The translations under genes were made by a program, and so were the position numbers. From NCBI GenBank assembly GCA_963769255.1, contig CAVYKV010000001.1:3286001-3350000 (forward strand): a stretch of 64,000 nt of DNA. The letters run 5' to 3'. A model generated the notes under the pieces. That model was not told where the DNA came from. It saw only the letters and a program-made list of their open reading frames with translations, and searched no databases. The stretch comes from JAKACA01 sp963769255 (GTDB lineage: Bacteria > Actinomycetota > Acidimicrobiia > Acidimicrobiales > Bog-793). Positions 27,335-35,732 of the stretch are shown piece by piece (within the stretch, counting starts at the first letter, position 1; each line of letters opens with the position of its first letter).

Positions 27335-27351
27335 CCCCGCCGGCGGCGGGG
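27335..27351. terminator. GC-rich hairpin between convergent membrane-protein and uvrD genes
   Basis: CCCCGCC-GGC-GGCGGGG, perfect 7-bp stem within the 34-bp gap between the two stops; no T-run. Likely a two-way terminator. Confidence 0.45.
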
Positions 27352-27359
27352 CGGCGGCC

Positions 27360-29811
27360 TCAGACCCTCGTGAGCGGCGTCAGGTGGAGGATGAAGCGCC
27401 TCGTCCGCCCCTCCACGAACCGCACCTCGGCCCTCGCGTCATCGCCCTCCCCCTCGACGTGGGTCACGACGCCGGCGCCGAAGCGGGGATGGGCGACCGC
27501 CTCGCCCGCCACGAGGCCGAGGAGCTCCGCACCCGTCGAGGGCGAAGGCGCCCCGCTCGTGGCGAGGGCGGCCACCCGCTCCTTGCCGTGGAGGTCGGCG
27601 GCGCCGGCCCCGGCGCCGGTGCGGGCTCCAGCGGCACCGCCGCCGGCGGCCACGAGGCCGTAGCGCTGCCGGTAGCGGTCGGCCCAACTGCCTCCCTCGC
27701 CGAAGCGGCCGCGGCCGAGCACGACGCCGCCCCCGACGTCCTCCACGAGATCCTCCGGGATCTCCTTGAGGAACCGGCTCGGGAGGCTGTCCTGGAACGA
27801 GCCGTAGAGGAGGCGCCGCCAGGTGTGGGACACGTAGAGCTGCCGTCGCGCCCGCGTGATGCCGACGTAGCAGAGGCGCCGTTCCTCCTCCAGCTCGTCC
27901 GGTTCGGCGAGCGTCTGGTTGAGCGGGAAGATGCCCTCCTCGAGGCCGGTGAGGAAGACGACGTCGAACTCGAGGCCCTTGGCGCCGTGCAGTGTCATCA
28001 ACGAGACGGCCGGGCCCTCCACGAACTCGTCGGTGACGGCGACGAGCGAGACGGACTCGAGGAAGGCGTCGACCGACTCGTACGCGGAGGCAACTGACAG
28101 GAGCTCTGACAGGTTCTCGAGCCGGCCCTCGGCGTCGATCGCCTTGGAGCCGCCGCTGCGGGCGTCCGCCTCCAGCATGTCGAGGTAGCCCGTCTGGTCG
28201 AGGATGTCGCCGAGGACGTCGGCGGGCGGCCGGGCGGCCCCGCCGTCGGTGGCCATGCCGTCGACCATGTCGAGGAAGCGCCGGATCGCCGTCGCCGCCT
28301 TGCTGGCGGTTCCCGCCTCCTCGGCCCGTCGGAGGGCGTCGGCGAAGCTGATCCCCTGCTCGCGGGCGAAGGCGACGAGGCGGGTGAGCGTCGTGTCGCC
28401 GATGCCCCGTCTCGGGACGTTGAGCACGCGGCGCAGCGAGACCTCGTCGCCCGGGTTGAGCACGAGCCGCAGGTACGCCAGCGAGTCACGGATCTCACGG
28501 CGGTCGTAGAAGCGCGTGCCACCGATGACCTTGTAGGCGACGCCCCGCTCGATGAGACCGGCCTCGAGCGCCCTCGACTGGGCGTTCGTGCGGTAGAAGA
28601 CGGCGATCTCCCCGAAGGGCACGTGCCCGTCGCTCGAGAGGGAGTGGATCTCGTTGGCGACGAAGGAGGCCTCGTCGTCGCCGTCGCTCGCCCGGTAGCG
28701 CTTGATCTTCTCGCCCGGCCCGAGAGCGCTCCAGAGACGCTTCGGCTGGCGGACGAGGTTGTTGGCGATGACGGCGTTGGCGGCGTCGAGGATGGTCTGT
28801 GTGGAGCGGTAGTTCTGCTCGAGGAGGAGCACCGTGGCGTCGGGGAAGGAGCGCTCGAAGTCGAGCAGGTTGCGCATCTCGGCCCCGCGGAATCGGTAGA
28901 TGCTCTGGTCGGTGTCGCCCACGACGCAGACGTTGCGGGACCCCCGGCCGAGCAGGGTGACGATCTCGTTCTGGGCCGGGTTCGTGTCCTGGAACTCGTC
29001 GACGAGGATGTGGGCGAAACGCTCCTGGTAGCCCTCGAGGACGTCGACGTGCTCCCGGAAGAGGCGGACGACCCGCACGAGGAGGTCGTCGAAGTCCATG
29101 GCGTTCGCTTCTACGAGGCGGCGCTCGTACTCGGCGTAGGTGTCGGCGATGCGCCGCTCGTAGAGCGTCGTCGCCCGGCGGTCGTAGCCCTCCACGTCGA
29201 GCAGCTCCGACTTGGCCTGGCTGATGGCGGCCGCCAAGGAGCGGGGCGGGAAGCGCTTCTGGTCGACGCCGAGATCGCCGAGGATGTGCTCGATGAGGCG
29301 GCGGGAGTCGGAGTCGTCGTAGATGGTGAAGTTGGAGCGGTAGCCGACCCGGTCGGCGTTGCGCCGGAGGATGCGCACGCAGGCGGAGTGGAAGGTCGAG
29401 ACCCACATGCGGTCGGCGTCCTCGCCCACGAGCTCGACGACGCGGCGGCGCATCTCGTCGGCCGCCTTGTTCGTGAAGGTGATCGCCAGGATGCGCCAGG
29501 GCGCCACGCCGCGGGCCACGAGGGAGGCGATCCGCCTCGTGAGCACGCGGGTCTTGCCGGATCCGGCGCCGGCCACGATGACGAGCGGACCGCCTTCGTG
29601 TAGGACCGCCTCCCGCTGCACGGGGTTCAGGTCCTCGAGGAGGCGCTCCTCGTCGAGGAAAGCCGGGCCGCCGGGGGTGTGGCCGGCTGCGCCGGCGCCG
29701 TCAGCGCCCTCCGCCCCGGCGGGCGCCGGACGCCCGCCCGGCCCGCCGGCGAGCCCGGGAAGCGTGGCGAAATCCCCGAACAGAATCCCACTCGTTCTCC
29801 GCCTCCGGCAT
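27360..29811 (-). CDS. UvrD/PcrA-type superfamily 1 DNA helicase, probable frameshift at its N-terminus
   Basis: ATP-dependent 3'-5' helicase of repair and replication restart. Clear motifs: Q motif 'LNPVQREAVLH', Walker A 'GAGSGKTRVL', 'ITFTNKAADEMRRR', 'VDEFQDTN', 'GDTDQSIYRFRGA', 'LEQNYRST', 'TLHGAKGLEFDVVFL', 'CYVGITRARRQLY'. The C-terminus has a Tudor-like PcrA region ('VAHPRFGAGVVTHVEGEG'). The frame containing the Q motif has no usual start upstream of it. ATG 29811 (7 nt after TAGGCT, 29824-29819) reads into it if one G is removed from the run at 29787-29789, giving an N-terminus MPEAENEWILFGDF. GTG 29621 would cut into the Q motif. Confidence 0.9.
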
Positions 29812-29868
29812 CGCTTCGAGCCTACGGGCTGGCGGGTGCCGGAACGGCGCTCCGGAACCGGCGGGGAC

Positions 29869-30975
29869 CTACCGGGACACCGTGACCTCGGCCTTGTGCA
29901 TCTCCCGCACGGAGGCGTAGCCGCACATCGCCATGGCCGCCCGCAGCGCCCCCACGAGGTTGACGGCGCCGTCGCTCGAGTGGGCCGGCCCGAAGAGCAC
30001 CTCGGAGAGCGAGCCGCGCACGGGGACCTCCTCGAGGCCGCCGCGCGGCAGGGTCGGATGGGCGGCCGTCAGCTCCCAGTAGCGACCCCGGCCCGGTGCC
30101 TCGGCGGCGGCGGCGAGCGGTTCGCCGAGCACGACGGCGTCGGCCCCGCAGGCGATCGCCTTGGCGATGTCGCCTCCCGTCGACATCCCGCCGTCCGCCA
30201 CGACGTGCACGTACACCCCCGTCTCCTCGAGGTGGCGGCTGCGTGCCCCGGCGGCGTCGGCGATCGCCGTCGCCTGCGGCACGCCGAGGCCGAGGACGCC
30301 GCGCGTCGTGCTGGCCGAGCACGTCCCGACGCCGACGAGGACGCCCACGGCCCCCGTTCGCATGAGGTGGAGGGCCGCCGGGTAGGAGGCACAGCCTCCC
30401 ACGATGACAGGGATCTCGTACTCGCGGATGAACCGTTTCAGGTTGAGCGGTTCCGAGCTGCGCGCCACGTGCTCGGCGGAGACGACGGTCCCGTGGATGA
30501 CGAGGAGGTCGAGCTCGGCGTCGACGACGGCCTTGCCGTAACGCTCCGTGCGCTGCGGCGAGAGCGAGCCGCACGTGACGACTCCCGCCTCGGCGATCTG
30601 GCGGATGCGGTGGGTGATGAGCTCTTCTCGCACCGGGGCGTCGTACAGCGCCTGCAGGCGACCCGTGGCGCCTCCCGGAGGGAGGGAGGCGATCTCCTCC
30701 AAGATGGGCTCGGGATCGTCGTAGCGGGTCCAGAGCCCTTCGAGATTCAGAACGGCGAGGCCGCCGAGTCGCCCGATCTCGACCGCTGTCGCCGGGCTCA
30801 CGACGGCGTCCGAGGCGGCTGCCAGGAACGGCAGCGCCATCGTGTAGCCCTCCACGGCGAAGGAGAGGTTGACGTCCTCCGGATCCCGCGTGCGGCGGGC
30901 CGGCACGAGCGTCAGCTCGTCGAGGCTGTAGCCGCGCCGTGAGTACTTGCCGATGCCGATGTCGATGTCAGCCAT
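29869..30975 (-). CDS. guaB3: GuaB3-family IMP dehydrogenase-related protein
   Basis: A 368-aa TIM-barrel protein of the GuaB3 type typical of actinobacteria. Signatures: 'DIDIGIGKYSRRGYSLDELTLVPARRTRD', 'GRLGGLAVLNLEGL', 'LVIHGTVVSAEHVA', 'LMRTGAVGVLVGVG' and 'IACGADAVVLG'. As in the mycobacterial GuaB3 I remember, the loop that holds the catalytic Cys of true IMP dehydrogenase reads differently here: 'GTCSASTTRGVLG', Ser in the Cys place and a Cys three residues earlier. No CBS domains. Activity is uncertain; GMP reductase-like activity has been proposed for this family. GGAGGG lies about 9 nt before ATG 30975. Confidence 0.85.
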   Translation of the reverse strand: MADIDIGIGKYSRRGYSLDELTLVPARRTRDPEDVNLSFAVEGYTMALPFLAAASDAVVSPATAVEIGRLGGLAVLNLEGLWTRYDDPEPILEEIASLPPGGATGRLQALYDAPVREELITHRIRQIAEAGVVTCGSLSPQRTERYGKAVVDAELDLLVIHGTVVSAEHVARSSEPLNLKRFIREYEIPVIVGGCASYPAALHLMRTGAVGVLVGVGTCSASTTRGVLGLGVPQATAIADAAGARSRHLEETGVYVHVVADGGMSTGGDIAKAIACGADAVVLGEPLAAAAEAPGRGRYWELTAAHPTLPRGGLEEVPVRGSLSEVLFGPAHSSDGAVNLVGALRAAMAMCGYASVREMHKAEVTVSR

Positions 30976-31040
30976 GAGCGGGTCCCTCCCCGTTCATTCT
31001 GCGCCATGGCGAGCCGGCCCGCCGATGTGCCGCCCTGTCG

Positions 31041-31763
31041 TCACTCCGGCGACAGCACGATCGTGAGCAGCTGATGGAGGATGCCGGCCGTCATGCCCCA
31101 GATGACGTCGTCGCCGAGCGAGACAGGATCGGCGAAAAACGCCAGCCGCCGCTCCCCCCGGCCCGGCTCGCTCCAGGTCTCCTCCCAGTAGGCGCCCTCG
31201 GCGGCGAGGACGGAGAACGGCACGGTGAGGACCGCCTCGACCTCGTTCGGCTGCGGCGTGAGGGCGGGCTCGCCTTGGAGCGTCGCCACGAACGGCAGCA
31301 CCTGCTCGCTCGAGCGGCCCCGCCTGACGACGGGAAGGGAACCGAGGACCTCGACGGCGGCGGGGTCGAGGCGGACCTCCTCGTGTGCCTCCCGGACGGC
31401 GGCGTCGACCGCCCGCTCCCCCGGCTCGAGGCGGCCACCCGGGAAGGCGAGGTCGCCCGGGTTCATGACGAGCGTCCACGAGCGCCGGATGAGCGTCGTA
31501 ACGGTGTCGCCACCGATCTCGAAGAGGGCGACGAGCACGGCCGCCTGCGGGGGCTCCTCGGGCTCGGCCGTCACCGGAACGAGGACGTCGCCGAGCCGGC
31601 TCACGACCTGCCGCAGCGGGATGGACGTGTGCCCGTGGTGGGCGAGGGCCGCCCAGGGGGCCGTCCCTCCCACGACGACGGAAGCCGGGCGCGGGATGGT
31701 CTGGCGGTACTGCCTCCGGTGCAGCTCTGGCCGCGCCGCAGCAGGCTCCGCCTCCCTCGTCAT
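31041..31763 (-). CDS. Nudix hydrolase, CoA pyrophosphatase type
   Basis: 240 aa. The Nudix box is 'GGRLEPGERAVDAAVREAHE' plus EV, with Arg replacing the usual late Gly. Just before it stands 'LIRRSWTLVMNPGDLAFPGG', the CoA-recognition pattern of the NudL/YeaB (UPF0035) group. It therefore probably cleaves CoA or oxidised CoA to 3',5'-ADP and phosphopantetheine. TAGGCT (31775-31770) ends 6 nt before ATG 31763. It lies downstream of the groEL terminator region and in front of guaB3. Confidence 0.85.
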   Translation of the reverse strand: MTREAEPAAARPELHRRQYRQTIPRPASVVVGGTAPWAALAHHGHTSIPLRQVVSRLGDVLVPVTAEPEEPPQAAVLVALFEIGGDTVTTLIRRSWTLVMNPGDLAFPGGRLEPGERAVDAAVREAHEEVRLDPAAVEVLGSLPVVRRGRSSEQVLPFVATLQGEPALTPQPNEVEAVLTVPFSVLAAEGAYWEETWSEPGRGERRLAFFADPVSLGDDVIWGMTAGILHQLLTIVLSPE

Positions 31764-31806
31764 GGCCGAAGCCTACCGGGGGGGTTTCGGGGGGTCGGAG
31801 CGGCCC

Positions 31807-31934
31807 GAGCGGGGGTGGGTTTGGAACGCTGGCGTTACAAACCCAACGCCGCTCAGCCCTCGGCCGAGCCGAGCGGGGGTGGATTTGGAACGCTGGCGTT
31901 ACAAACCCAACGCCGCTCAGCCCTCGGCCGAGCC
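31807..31934. repeat. 64-bp tandem duplication carrying a palindrome
   Basis: Two adjacent 64-bp units (31807-31870, 31871-31934) differ at one base (unit position 13, G or A). Each unit holds an interrupted inverted repeat, GGGTTTG / CAAACCC outside and AACGC-TG-GCGTT inside (the second copy has GGATTTG). It lies between the groEL 3' end and the Nudix gene. It looks like a mobile extragenic palindrome or a duplicated terminator/processing site. Confidence 0.85.
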
Positions 31935-31943
31935 CCTCACGCG

Positions 31944-31980
31944 ACGACGGGCCGAGCCCCGCAAGGGCCCGGCCCGTCGT
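31944..31980. terminator. strong hairpin after groEL
   Basis: A 10-bp perfect outer stem (ACGACGGGCC / GGCCCGTCGT) with a further GC-rich inner stem, 21 bp past the groEL stop on the minus strand. No U-tract follows. Likely the groESL transcript end or a stabilising 3' structure. Confidence 0.6.
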
Positions 31981-32000
31981 ACGAAAGGAACAAGTGGGGA

Positions 32001-33626
32001 CTACATCATCCCCATGCCGCCCGGAGGAGCCGCCGGCATGTCCGGCTTCTTCTCGGGCTTGTCCGCCACGATGGCCTCCGTGGTGAGGAGGAGGCCGGCG
32101 ATGGAGGCGGCGTTCTGCAGGGCGGAGCGGGTGACCTTGGCCGGGTCGATGACGCCCGCCTTCACGAGGTCCTCGATCTTGCCCGTGAGGACGTTGAGGC
32201 CGTGGTGGCCCTTCGCCTTCTCGACGTCCTGCACCTGCACGGCACCCTCGAAGCCGGCGTTGACGGCGATCCACTTGAGGGGCTCCTCGAGGGCGCGGTA
32301 CACGATGCGTGCCCCCGTGGCCTCGTCGCCCTCGAGCTTCCCGGCCGCCGTGGTGACCGCCGAGCGGGCACGCAAGAGCGCCGTCCCGCCGCCGGCCACG
32401 ACGCCTTCCTCGATGGCCGCCCGGGTCGCCGAGAGGGCGTCCTCGATGCGGTGCTTCTTCTCTTTGAGCTCCACCTCGGTGGCGGCCCCGACCTTCACGA
32501 CGGCGACGCCGCCAGAGAGCTTGGCAAGGCGCTCCTGCAGCTTCTCCCGGTCCCAGTCGGAGTCGGTGTCCTCGATCTCACGCTTGATCTGGGCGATGCG
32601 GCCCTTCACCTCGGACTCGCTGCCGGCGCCGTCCACGACGGTCGTGTCGTCCTTCGTGACGACGACGCGCCGCGCACGGCCGAGCTGGTCGAGCGTGGTG
32701 TTCTCGAGCTTGAGGCCGACCTCTTCGGAGACCACCGTGGCGCCCGTGAGCACACCGAGGTCACCGAGCATGGCCTTGCGCCGCTCGCCGAAACCGGGCG
32801 CCTTCACCGCCACGGACTGGAAGAGCCCGCGGATGCGGTTCACGACGAGGGTGGCGAGAGCCTCCCCGTCGACGTCCTCGGCGATGACGAGGAGGGGCTT
32901 GCCGCTCTGCATCACGCGCTCCAGCACGGGCACGAGGTCGTGCACCGAGCTGACCTTGGAGTTGACGATGAGCAGGTACGGGTCCTCGAGGATCGCCTCC
33001 TGACGCTCCGCGTCGGTGACGAAGTAGGGCGAGAGGTAGCCCTTGTCGAACTGCATGCCCTCGGTGAAGTCGAGCTCGAGCCCGAAGGTGTTCGACTCCT
33101 CCACCGTGACGGTGCCGTCCTTGCCGACCTTGTCGATCGCCTCGGCGAGCACGTCGCCGATGCTGCTGTCGGCGGCCGAGATGGCGGCCACCTGAGCGAT
33201 CTCCGTGCGGCCCTCCACCTCCTTGGCCTGCGAGTGGATGGACGCCACGGCGGCGGCCACGGCCGCCTCGATGCCGCGCTTGAGCGACATCGGGTTGGCG
33301 CCGGCGGCGACATTGCGGAGGCCCTCGCGCACGAGCGCTTGCGCCAGCACGGTGGCCGTCGTCGTCCCGTCACCGGCGACGTCGTTCGTCTTCGTCGCCA
33401 CTTCCTTCACGAGCTGGGCACCCATGTTCTCGAAGGGGTCCTCCAGCTCGACCTCACGGGCGATCGTGACGCCGTCGTTGGTGATCGTCGGGGCGCCGTA
33501 CTTCTTGTCGAGCACGACGTTGCGGCCGCGGGGGCCGAGCGTCACCTTGACGGCGTCGGCGAGCTTGTTCACGCCCGTCTCGAGCCGGCGGCGAGCCGAC
33601 TCGTCGAATACGAGCATCTTGGACAT
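32001..33626 (-). CDS. groEL: 60-kDa chaperonin GroEL
   Basis: 541-aa chaperonin that folds proteins in a double ring with GroES. 'VTLGPRGRNVVLDKKYGAP', 'NDVAGDGTTTATVLAQAL', 'AAGANPMSLKRGIE', 'VKAPGFGERRKAMLGDL' and 'EEGVVAGGGTALLRA' are diagnostic. The C-terminus is the flexible 'GGMGMM' tail of ordinary GroEL, not the His-rich tail of the actinobacterial GroEL1 type. ATG 33626 overlaps the groES stop, so the two are coupled. Expression is probably under HrcA through the CIRCE elements upstream of groES. Confidence 0.98.
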   Translation of the reverse strand: MSKMLVFDESARRRLETGVNKLADAVKVTLGPRGRNVVLDKKYGAPTITNDGVTIAREVELEDPFENMGAQLVKEVATKTNDVAGDGTTTATVLAQALVREGLRNVAAGANPMSLKRGIEAAVAAAVASIHSQAKEVEGRTEIAQVAAISAADSSIGDVLAEAIDKVGKDGTVTVEESNTFGLELDFTEGMQFDKGYLSPYFVTDAERQEAILEDPYLLIVNSKVSSVHDLVPVLERVMQSGKPLLVIAEDVDGEALATLVVNRIRGLFQSVAVKAPGFGERRKAMLGDLGVLTGATVVSEEVGLKLENTTLDQLGRARRVVVTKDDTTVVDGAGSESEVKGRIAQIKREIEDTDSDWDREKLQERLAKLSGGVAVVKVGAATEVELKEKKHRIEDALSATRAAIEEGVVAGGGTALLRARSAVTTAAGKLEGDEATGARIVYRALEEPLKWIAVNAGFEGAVQVQDVEKAKGHHGLNVLTGKIEDLVKAGVIDPAKVTRSALQNAASIAGLLLTTEAIVADKPEKKPDMPAAPPGGMGMM

Positions 33627-33919
33627 CAGGCGCCGACCTTTGCGAGCACGTCGCGGCTCGAGAGGATCAGCAGGTCCTCGCCGTCGATGGTGATCTCGGT
33701 GCCGCCGTACTTCGAGTAGACGACCTTGTCGCCGACGGCGACGTCGAGGGGGATGATCTCCCCGGTCTGGTCGGCACGGCGGCCGGGGCCGACGGCGAGG
33801 ACTTCGCCCTGCTGGGGCTTCTCCTTGGCGGTGTCGGGGATCACGAGACCGGACGCGGTGGTCTCCTCGGACTCGCTCGGCCGAACCACGATCCGGTCGT
33901 CGAGGGGCTGCAGCTTCAT
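33626..33919 (-). CDS. groES: 10-kDa co-chaperonin GroES
   Basis: 97-aa lid of the GroEL cage. 'LQPLDDRIVVRPSESEETTASGLVIPD' holds the mobile loop, 'VAVGDKVVYSKYGGTEI' and 'ILSSRDVLAKVGA' are family features. Ribosome site GGAGG about 9 nt before ATG 33919. First gene of groES-groEL, behind two CIRCE operators. Confidence 0.97.
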   Translation of the reverse strand: MKLQPLDDRIVVRPSESEETTASGLVIPDTAKEKPQQGEVLAVGPGRRADQTGEIIPLDVAVGDKVVYSKYGGTEITIDGEDLLILSSRDVLAKVGA

Positions 33920-33944
33920 CTCTCAGGGCCTCCTACTGGCTCCA

Positions 33945-33971
33945 TTGGCACTCTCAGAACGTGAGTGCCAA
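33945..33971. promoter_or_regulatory. CIRCE operator (HrcA binding site), copy 1
   Basis: TTGGCACTC-N9-GAGTGCCAA, a perfect inverted repeat with the standard 9-bp spacer, 26 bp upstream of groES. A -10-like TACATT (33975-33970, minus strand) overlaps its distal edge. Known role of the family: HrcA represses chaperonin genes until heat stress. Confidence 0.93.
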
Positions 33972-33985
33972 TGTAGCAGAACTCG

Positions 33986-34012
33986 TTGGCACACGCGCCA
34001 GGAGAGTGCCGA
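33986..34012. promoter_or_regulatory. CIRCE-like operator, copy 2 (imperfect)
   Basis: TTGGCACAC-N9-GAGTGCCGA: same architecture with two changed bases, 41 bp upstream of copy 1. Two sites on one promoter suggest cooperative repression. Confidence 0.75.
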
Positions 34013-34029
34013 CAATTCGGGGGCGGCGC

Positions 34030-35109
34030 CTACCCGGCGAAACCCAACCCCGGCTCCGCCCCCGTCCCCCACCCACTCGGGCCGTCGAGCTGCAGCCGGA
34101 AGTAGCCGGCTGCCCCGATCATGGCGGCGTTGTCCGTGCACATCGCCCGCGAGGGCAGGTAGACGGGCAGCCCGGCCGCCTCCCCGGCGGCGCTCGCACG
34201 GTCTCTGAGCAGGGAGTTCGCCGCCACGCCGCCCGCCAGGCAGACGCCTTTGGCGCCAACGTCGGCGGCCGCCCGGAACGCCTTCTCGACGAGGACGTCC
34301 ACGACCGCCTCCTCGAAGCAGGCGGCGACGTCCTCGCTCGAGATCTCCGGATGGGCCGTCACGTAGTTCACGACGGCCGTCTTGAGCCCGGAGAAGGAGA
34401 AGTCGGCCGGCCCGGCGGCGTGGGCGCGGGGGAAGCGCACGACGGTGGCGTCGCCCTCCCGGGCGATGCGGTCGATGGCGGGGCCGCCCGGGTAACCGAG
34501 GCCGAGGTAGCGGGCGACCTTGTCGAAGGCCTCCCCGGCGGCGTCGTCCCTCGTGCCCCCGAGCACCCGGTAGGTGCCGGGGGCCATCATCTCGACGAGC
34601 AGCGTGTGGCCGCCCGAGACGAGGAGCACCACGACGGGCAGCTCGAGGCGGGGCTCCTCGAGGAGGGAGGCGTAGAGATGGCCCTCCAGGTGGTTGACGC
34701 CGACGAATGGGACGCCCCAGGACTGGGCGAGCGCCTTGGCGAGGCTGACGCCGACGAGGAGGGAGCCGACGAGGCCGGGCCCCTTCGTGGCGGCCACGGC
34801 TCCGATCGGGCGGACCGGGTTCGTGGTGTCGGCCCCGTCGAGGGGACGGCCGCGGCGGTCGAGGCCGGCCGCCTCGAGGGCCTCCGTCACGATGGGGACC
34901 ACGAGCTCGACGTGCGCCCGGCTGGCGATCTCCGGGACGACGCCGCCGAAACGGGCATGCAGATCGACCTGGCTCGAGACGACGGAGCTCACGACGGTGC
35001 GCCCGTCGTCGACGACGGCGGCCGCCGTCTCGTCGCAGGACGTCTCGATGGCGAGGACACGGCAGCTCGTGGCGGACGCCCCCGTTGCGCCGGCGGTGGA
35101 CCGGCTCAC
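34030..35109 (-). CDS. tsaD: tRNA N6-threonylcarbamoyladenosine synthase, TsaD subunit
   Basis: Transfers the threonylcarbamoyl group to A37 of ANN-decoding tRNAs. The 359-aa ASKHA-fold protein has 'AIETSCDETAAAVV', the metal-binding 'NHLEGHLYASLL', 'LLVSGGHT', 'GEAFDKVARYLGLGYPGGP', 'FSFSGLKTAV' and 'LAGGVAANSLLRDR'. GTG 35109 overlaps the rimI stop (GTGA). Its partners TsaB and TsaE are encoded directly upstream in the same coupled operon; the fourth enzyme, TsaC, is not here. Confidence 0.97.
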   Translation of the reverse strand: MSRSTAGATGASATSCRVLAIETSCDETAAAVVDDGRTVVSSVVSSQVDLHARFGGVVPEIASRAHVELVVPIVTEALEAAGLDRRGRPLDGADTTNPVRPIGAVAATKGPGLVGSLLVGVSLAKALAQSWGVPFVGVNHLEGHLYASLLEEPRLELPVVVLLVSGGHTLLVEMMAPGTYRVLGGTRDDAAGEAFDKVARYLGLGYPGGPAIDRIAREGDATVVRFPRAHAAGPADFSFSGLKTAVVNYVTAHPEISSEDVAACFEEAVVDVLVEKAFRAAADVGAKGVCLAGGVAANSLLRDRASAAGEAAGLPVYLPSRAMCTDNAAMIGAAGYFRLQLDGPSGWGTGAEPGLGFAG

Positions 35110-35732
35110 GAACGCCGGGTGCCGGGCGGTCCCGCCGGCGGGGGCCCGTCGCCGGGCCGCCAGGAGGCCCCCGGCGGAGGGTCAGGGTGCTCGCGGCGCT
35201 CGATGGCGGCTAGGCGCTCGGCGTACTGGCGGCTCTGGATGTCGTTCGCCCACATGACGATGGCGTCCTCGTGCACCTCGGCGTAGTAGTTCTTGCGGAT
35301 GCCCGCCGGCACGAAACCGAACTGGTGGTACATGGCCTGCGCCCCCGTGTTCGTCACGCGCACCTCGAGGCTCATGGCCTCGGCGCCGCGCTCGATGGCC
35401 GTGCGGGCGAGCGTCAACAGCAGCATGCGGCCGATGCCCCGGCGCTGCCAGGGCTCGGCGACACCGATCGTCGTGACGTGCGCCTCCCCCACGACGATCA
35501 TGAGGCCGGCGTAGCCGACCACCTCGCCGGCAGACCTCGCCACGTAGTACGCCCGCGTCGAGGGCTGCGACAGCTCGGACAGGTACAGGCTGATCGACCA
35601 CGGGCTCGGGAAGACGATCTGCTCGATGGCGACGACGGATTTGAGGTGGCGGCGCTTCATCGGGACGATGTCGATACCTTCGGGCGGCGACGGGCGCCGC
35701 TCCCGAGAGAGGCCGGGCAGGCGGAAGCCCAT
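35106..35732 (-). CDS. rimI: ribosomal-protein-alanine N-acetyltransferase RimI-like
   Basis: A GNAT-fold protein of 208 aa. 'VVAIEQIVFPSPWSISLYLSEL' and 'GYAGLMIVVGEAHVTTIGV' are RimI features; 'EPWQRRGIGRMLL' is the acetyl-CoA pyrophosphate loop, and 'NTGAQAMYHQFGFVPAGIRKNYY' the C-terminal end of the fold. RimI acetylates N-terminal Ala of S18 and other proteins. The last ~40 residues (Pro/Gly-rich) exceed the usual length. TGATG overlap with tsaB and GTGA overlap with tsaD. Confidence 0.9.
   Translation of the reverse strand: MGFRLPGLSRERRPSPPEGIDIVPMKRRHLKSVVAIEQIVFPSPWSISLYLSELSQPSTRAYYVARSAGEVVGYAGLMIVVGEAHVTTIGVAEPWQRRGIGRMLLLTLARTAIERGAEAMSLEVRVTNTGAQAMYHQFGFVPAGIRKNYYAEVHEDAIVMWANDIQSRQYAERLAAIERREHPDPPPGASWRPGDGPPPAGPPGTRRS

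Noticed and set aside
27384..28097. Plus-strand ORF antisense to the helicase 3' end
   Set aside because: Low-complexity Glu/Gly/Arg/Val composition, no start signal, lies fully inside the helicase gene.
31807..31934. CRISPR-like or IS-derived repeat
   Set aside because: Only two units without spacers and no transposase or terminal repeats nearby.
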